64,000 nt of DNA. Source: Tetranychus cinnabarinus. Lineage: Eukaryota > Arthropoda > Arachnida > Trombidiformes > Tetranychidae. The DNA lies in assembly GCA_022266195.1 (NCBI GenBank), contig WHVY01000005.1, forward strand, positions 1,922,001 through 1,986,000. The letters are read 5' to 3'. The notes under the pieces are model-generated. The model was not told the DNA's origin. It did not search any database and was given only the letters and a program-made list of their open reading frames with translations. Positions 59,301-64,000 of the stretch are shown one piece after another (the first letter of the stretch is position 1; each line of letters starts with the position of its first letter). The position numbers and the translations under genes are program-made.

Positions 59301-62300
59301 AAGTAAAATATAATTATGTAAAAACACATAACACCAGTTTAACCAGACTTTATCTTGCTAAGAGATCACACCGATGATTCATAGCATAAAAAGCGGGTAA
59401 ACCTTTAAAGGAGCCAATTTCAAATTTCAACAAATGTCATTTATTTGAATTGATTTAAGAAATTATGTTTCAAACCTTAACAATCAGTTAAATTGTTAAA
59501 ATTAAATATTATCAAGAAATTTGAATAAAGCAATAACTGTTTATTGGAAGGGTGAGGTTTGGAGATATATTGATGATAAACGTTCCAATATCAGCTGGTA
59601 GTGGTAAACAAATAACCATTTGATTTGAATCATTTCTGGTGAGAATTTTTATTGATTTTTACTATCAACAGTTATCATTTAGCAGTTATCAATTCCATTA
59701 TAAAAAAGGTTCAAATTGTAAGGTTAGGTTGAAAAGTATGAAAGAGGTGAAAGTGAAAATTGTATTTGAAATTGCAATACTGATTCACTTTGCAAGTGCT
59801 TACAATCATGTTGACTAATGCTAAATCAAGGTTAATAATCTCAAAGGAGTGTTTATCAATCAAATTCAATTAATTTCTCGCAGGCTCATATTGTATTAAC
59901 AGATTAACAACAGTTAGATTAACGTTAGATTAACAAATAAACCCAAAAAACAACCAAGTGAACAACGATTAACCATCTTTGAGAGTTGTTAACAAATTCA
60001 TTCAATGTTTAAGTTTTCAATTTACGCAAATTCCCTTCAATATCAAAAGATTACAATTTACATACAATTTGAATAATAAACTAAACTATTTCAATTAGGA
60101 TCAAAAAATAAATTATAAAAACTGGTAAACTGTTGAACCAGCTTTTTGCCCAATCATTGTTAGCAATTGTATTAACCAGAGGTGCGAGAAAAATGAGGTT
60201 CGATATTTAGGTTAAACGTTTTAATAGAGATGTAAAGTTCAGATACACGGAAGTTGTAATTCATGATAATCAGTAAATGAATCAAGAGATGATTAAACTC
60301 TCAAAGAATTTGTGAATTTCAAAAAAAAGCATTTATTAGGGCAAAAAGAGGAAGATGAAGATTGTTTAACAAGATGCTGAAAATATGGTTGAAAAGCTTC
60401 TTTCAATTGTAAATATAAATGTTTTTGTTATTAACATGAATCCCACTAGATTTCCCTATGGCTATGTATTAATACACCAATGTGTATATAAATAAATAAT
60501 TCAAGTTAACCATTGTTAACTCTTCCTCTCTCTCTATGAACAGACAATGTATAAAAAGTTTGAAAATTTATCTGAGCATGAAAAATGTATCATGTTATAA
60601 CACCAACTTAACAAGTAATCTCTGGTTCATTCAAAATTTAAACCAGTCAAGTAAAATAATTATGTATACTTACCATATTGTGTGCAATAAAGGAGAAGAT
60701 ACCGAAGACATTGAGCACCAAACACCTACAAAGAAGTATTAAATTGGGTAAAACCTTGTTAATTTTTTGATTACTCTTTCAGTAGGCCAGAATTAAATTG
60801 AATGACCCTAGATTAACGATTTGTAACACAATTTAAAGGTCAAATTAACAACTGATTAAAAAAATAACACAATAAACAGGTAGTAATAATTTATGAATTT
60901 CATCAAAACAATAACGGTTTAAGGTTTTCTGGTTCAATTAATTAAGACGCCCACCGCAAGGGCAACCAGATTTCACAGATGATAACTTATTTTCTAGGTT
61001 ATGTTTTTCATTTTATTTCATTTCTTTAATTTAAATAGCTCAATATCAACTGATTTTTTTGTTTGTGACTTATCAACATTTTTTGTGCATTCGATAGTTT
61101 CATTAGCTGAATTTTCTATTATTTTCGCATCGAGATGGATAAGCTGACTTTTTTTAGGTTTTCAAGGAAAGCTTAGCTCTTTGAAAAAACCTTTCAACGA
61201 CTGATTCAATGGAAAGACTGGAATGAAAAAACATTTGGAAATATGAAATATATCATAGAGAGATCATACATCATGAAGAGAATGGATATTTCATTGAATA
61301 TACGATCTTTAACCTGGATGTTTGCCTTAGCTTTGATAAAACCGGGCTGACCATTCGGATACCACTCAAAGTGAACAACATCGGACCGAGGAACCTTTTA
61401 GTCTCTGTTTTTGGCAAACGAACATTCGTAATGTGATCTGATGGTGTATTAAGTGCTGATAAATCGTAAATGTCCTCGAGTCACTCAGTCATAGACTTAA
61501 TCTCGGTAAATACAGCTTTGCGTAAAATCAATGTTTTTGTCTATTTTTAATACTTTGTGCTTTCTTTTGTCTATTTGATTATTATCAATAATAATTTCAA
61601 TTGTTTGGCCACCTTTTGGTCTTTAATAATACTTGATCTATTTATATTTGTCTGTAAATTTATCTTCTGTACAACCATGATAATCAAATGAGACATGATG
61701 ATCCACTGTAACTGGACCTTTAATTTGGTTAACTATAAAAGTCTAACCTCTTTAATCTTCATATTAAACATGTTAATCAAGTTAAAGGTCACTTGTCCCA
61801 ATGCCGTAAGTATTATATTATTATCATTAACTGTTAATATTGTTATCATTATTATTGCCATCTTTATTATCTTATGTGGTCAATAACAATTTAAGAAGCA
61901 AATGTAGTAAATGGTTGATTATTTCATTACTTTGACCATCTCACCATAGTAAACAGATGAGTACAGTTAACACTGGGTTATATTGTTGATTCCATATTGA
62001 AGTTGATTAAGTTGATGGTGATGATAGGGATGATAATGAGAAGAAGATAAAATTATAATCAAGATTAACAACTGGTCATCTTATTAGACTTCATACTCTG
62101 GGTTCAATCTTATTTCTGGTTAAACTTGCAGATACTTGACTGTACATAATAAGCAAAATGAATTCATTCATAAGCCCATTTACATGGGAAAATAAGTCTT
62201 ACAATCTTTACTGAAAAACAACCAAAAATACCGGATAAAATAACAAGATGAACACAATTTTTAACCAGAAAATTGCTTTCCTTCAACTGATTTATGGTTA

Positions 62301-64000
62301 TCCTAATCAATTCAGACTATTAAAACAAATAACATGTAAATCAAAATTAAAAACGTCTCAAGGATTGAATCACAATCCTAACCAGAAAATGTAATCATTG
62401 AATGCATAATATATTTAACTAATCATTTGATTTAGTATTGAGCTATTTACTTGCTTGGTTAATTGTAAATGAAAATAAAATTGTATTTCAAGTAAAAGTA
62501 TCCATTGTTACCCTGATTAGGATAGACTTGAAATTGAGTTTAGTACAAAAAAATTAACTAAACTAAAGTAAATTTATTCAGGAATAAGCTAATCTTGTCT
62601 CAATTGAATTTAATAGACAATTGAAGAAGATTTTAATTAAAACAATAAATGAGTCAAACAAACAACATTCAAAGAGACATTCAACAATCAAATCTGGCAA
62701 CACAACCCAATCAATCTTTAAATTGTCAACATTGAAAAGATACTAACCATTACCAAATCCTATTCAATTGTTTTAGATCAACAATGTTTCTTGATTTAAA
62801 CATAAAGTCAACAAGTTAATTGTTACAATTAAAAGATTGATTAAAATTGAAAGTAATAAGTGAGTCTGGTTTTTCTGGTAAGAGCAACATCTAAATTAAA
62901 AGAACCCAAAACCAGTTTTAGAGCAAGTTCAATGCAAATCATTATGTGAAATCTAAATCCTGATTGTTGTCCTTTTTTGTTTTAATCAACACAATTAAAA
63001 CAACTAATTGTGATCGTTTGATGAAAATAAGTTAACAGTTTATTCATGTTCAGGTTCAAATTGTCTGATAAATTATCTTAAACTTGTATCAGATGCAATA
63101 AATTGTTAATGTAACTTAAAAATGGATACAAATTATTAACTGATCATCAATCAACCAGATCAATGATAAACCTTTCTTTACTCATCATTTAATCCCTTAT
63201 CCTGATCAACATCATGATTGTATATTTAACATCATTTTCATCCTCATCAGCCTGCATCTTCAACTGCAAATTGAAACGCAAATATGAATTGAATTAAAAA
63301 TTTAGATCAAACTAAGCCAACAATATTTTTCAACTTGATTTACCATTGAGTTAAATTCACAATTGTATCAACTGTTAATTTTTACATCAATTTTTAATGT
63401 ATTACAATGTAAATGCTGGTTCATTGTTTACTTCGGTGGTTTTTGTTATGAGTGCAAATTTATTAATATTTGTATCAATTGATTTACATTACATTTATAT
63501 TAATAGAACCCAAATCTGTGTCAATTGGGAACTTGTAAACTGTTGTAATTAAAGGTTTGTGATTGAAAGATGAAGGCATCAAAAGTCTGTAACTAACAAC
63601 GAATTGATTGTTCACAATTAGTTTAAATAAAACCAACTTGTTAAGTTTTCCCATAACAAAAAAGCCTTTGCTTAATTTAGTTATTAAAAAAGTGTCTACA
63701 AAGTAAAGGTGATGAAAAAGGTTGATTGTTTCAACAATTTCAATGTTTTAACTGGTTAATCAGAACACACCTTGAAAATTATCCTTTTTCACTTGTTCTC
63801 AGGTAGTGTTGAAAAATTCGGGTTTCCGGTTGATTAAGTTGATTCTATTAGCTATTATTATGGTTAAGATAGAGAGATGTTGAAAAAACTATGAATTTTT
63901 AAGATAAATTTAGGTTCTAAGGGAATATAAATCTTTTTTTTTCAAACAGCATAAATCTTTCAACCATGTTTATAACCTGAAAATGTTCACATATTTTTTT
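56310..64000. other. Probable 5' intron or upstream DNA of the forked/espin-like gene
   Basis: 7.7 kb with no ankyrin-coding exon on the minus strand that I can find. GATGGCGCC at 56494-56502 lies 185 bases upstream of the first exon seen. There is a GAA-rich stretch near 56905-57020 and a long palindrome at 59108-59205. Open frames such as 57141-57407 and 60536-60742 look random. Confidence 0.45.
59108..59205. repeat. 98-bp near-perfect palindrome with GC-rich centre
   Basis: Two 48-base arms pair around a central TT at 59156-59157 with no gaps and only about six mismatches. The arms begin GTTAGATNACTACATTGAAA and the centre is GGCCCCTTGGGGCC, strikingly GC-rich within AT-rich DNA. Weaker symmetry extends some bases outward. 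It could be a fold-back MITE, a cruciform or a hairpin RNA precursor. Confidence 0.85.

Noticed and set aside
1..64000. CRISPR array, prokaryotic operon or viral insertion
   Set aside because: Spliced genes and regulatory layout are animal; no spaced short repeats or viral genes were seen.

Overview
This window is nuclear DNA of an animal, almost certainly an arthropod. The DNA is AT-rich. Genes are split by small GT-AG introns, many of 70-90 bases. Both an arthropod-type calcitonin-like diuretic hormone (DH31) and a forked/espin actin-bundling gene are present. The compact gene-dense part, intronless BTBD9 and tetraspanin genes and very AT-rich spacers would suit a mite such as a spider mite, but that is inference.

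Layout. 0.6-3.5 kb: a broken inverted copy of part of the proteasome ATPase gene PSMC2, then the intact PSMC2 gene (6 exons, 433 aa). 3.6-10.2 kb: NSRP1-like splicing factor (-), mitochondrial acetyl-CoA hydrolase/transferase (-), the box C/D snoRNP assembly factor ZNHIT6/BCD1 (+) and a small coiled-coil protein (-). 13.5-20.2 kb: the mitochondrial 2-oxoglutarate/malate carrier SLC25A11 (+), a gene derived from a Tc1/mariner-IS630-type transposase (-), a 294-bp TA-flanked MITE, and ARF6 (+). 20.9-26.6 kb: a deleted copy of BTBD9, a tetraspanin (+), and BTBD9 (-). 27.8-31.7 kb: telomerase reverse transcriptase TERT (+) and ribosomal protein eL33/RPL35A (-). 33.3-39.7 kb: a two-exon DH31 neuropeptide gene with a 6-kb intron. 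42.4-46.7 kb: a 4.2-kb inverted array made of three direct and three inverted copies of a roughly 680-bp unit. 48.3-56.3 kb: six exons of a forked/espin-like gene (-), 5' truncated by the window edge; the last 7.7 kb is probably its intron or upstream DNA.

Most genes are unrelated housekeeping genes arranged in divergent and convergent pairs; there is no operon logic. A GCGCCATCT-like motif (arthropod CTCF-like, or YY1-like) recurs in every divergent intergenic interval. The most notable items are the 4.2-kb palindromic array, the domesticated transposase beside a MITE, the DH31 peptide with an internal dibasic pair, TERT with an unusual motif C, and two local duplications that have decayed (PSMC2, BTBD9). 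Exon boundaries were read by eye from splice consensus and frame continuity; every spliced gene listed closes in frame.
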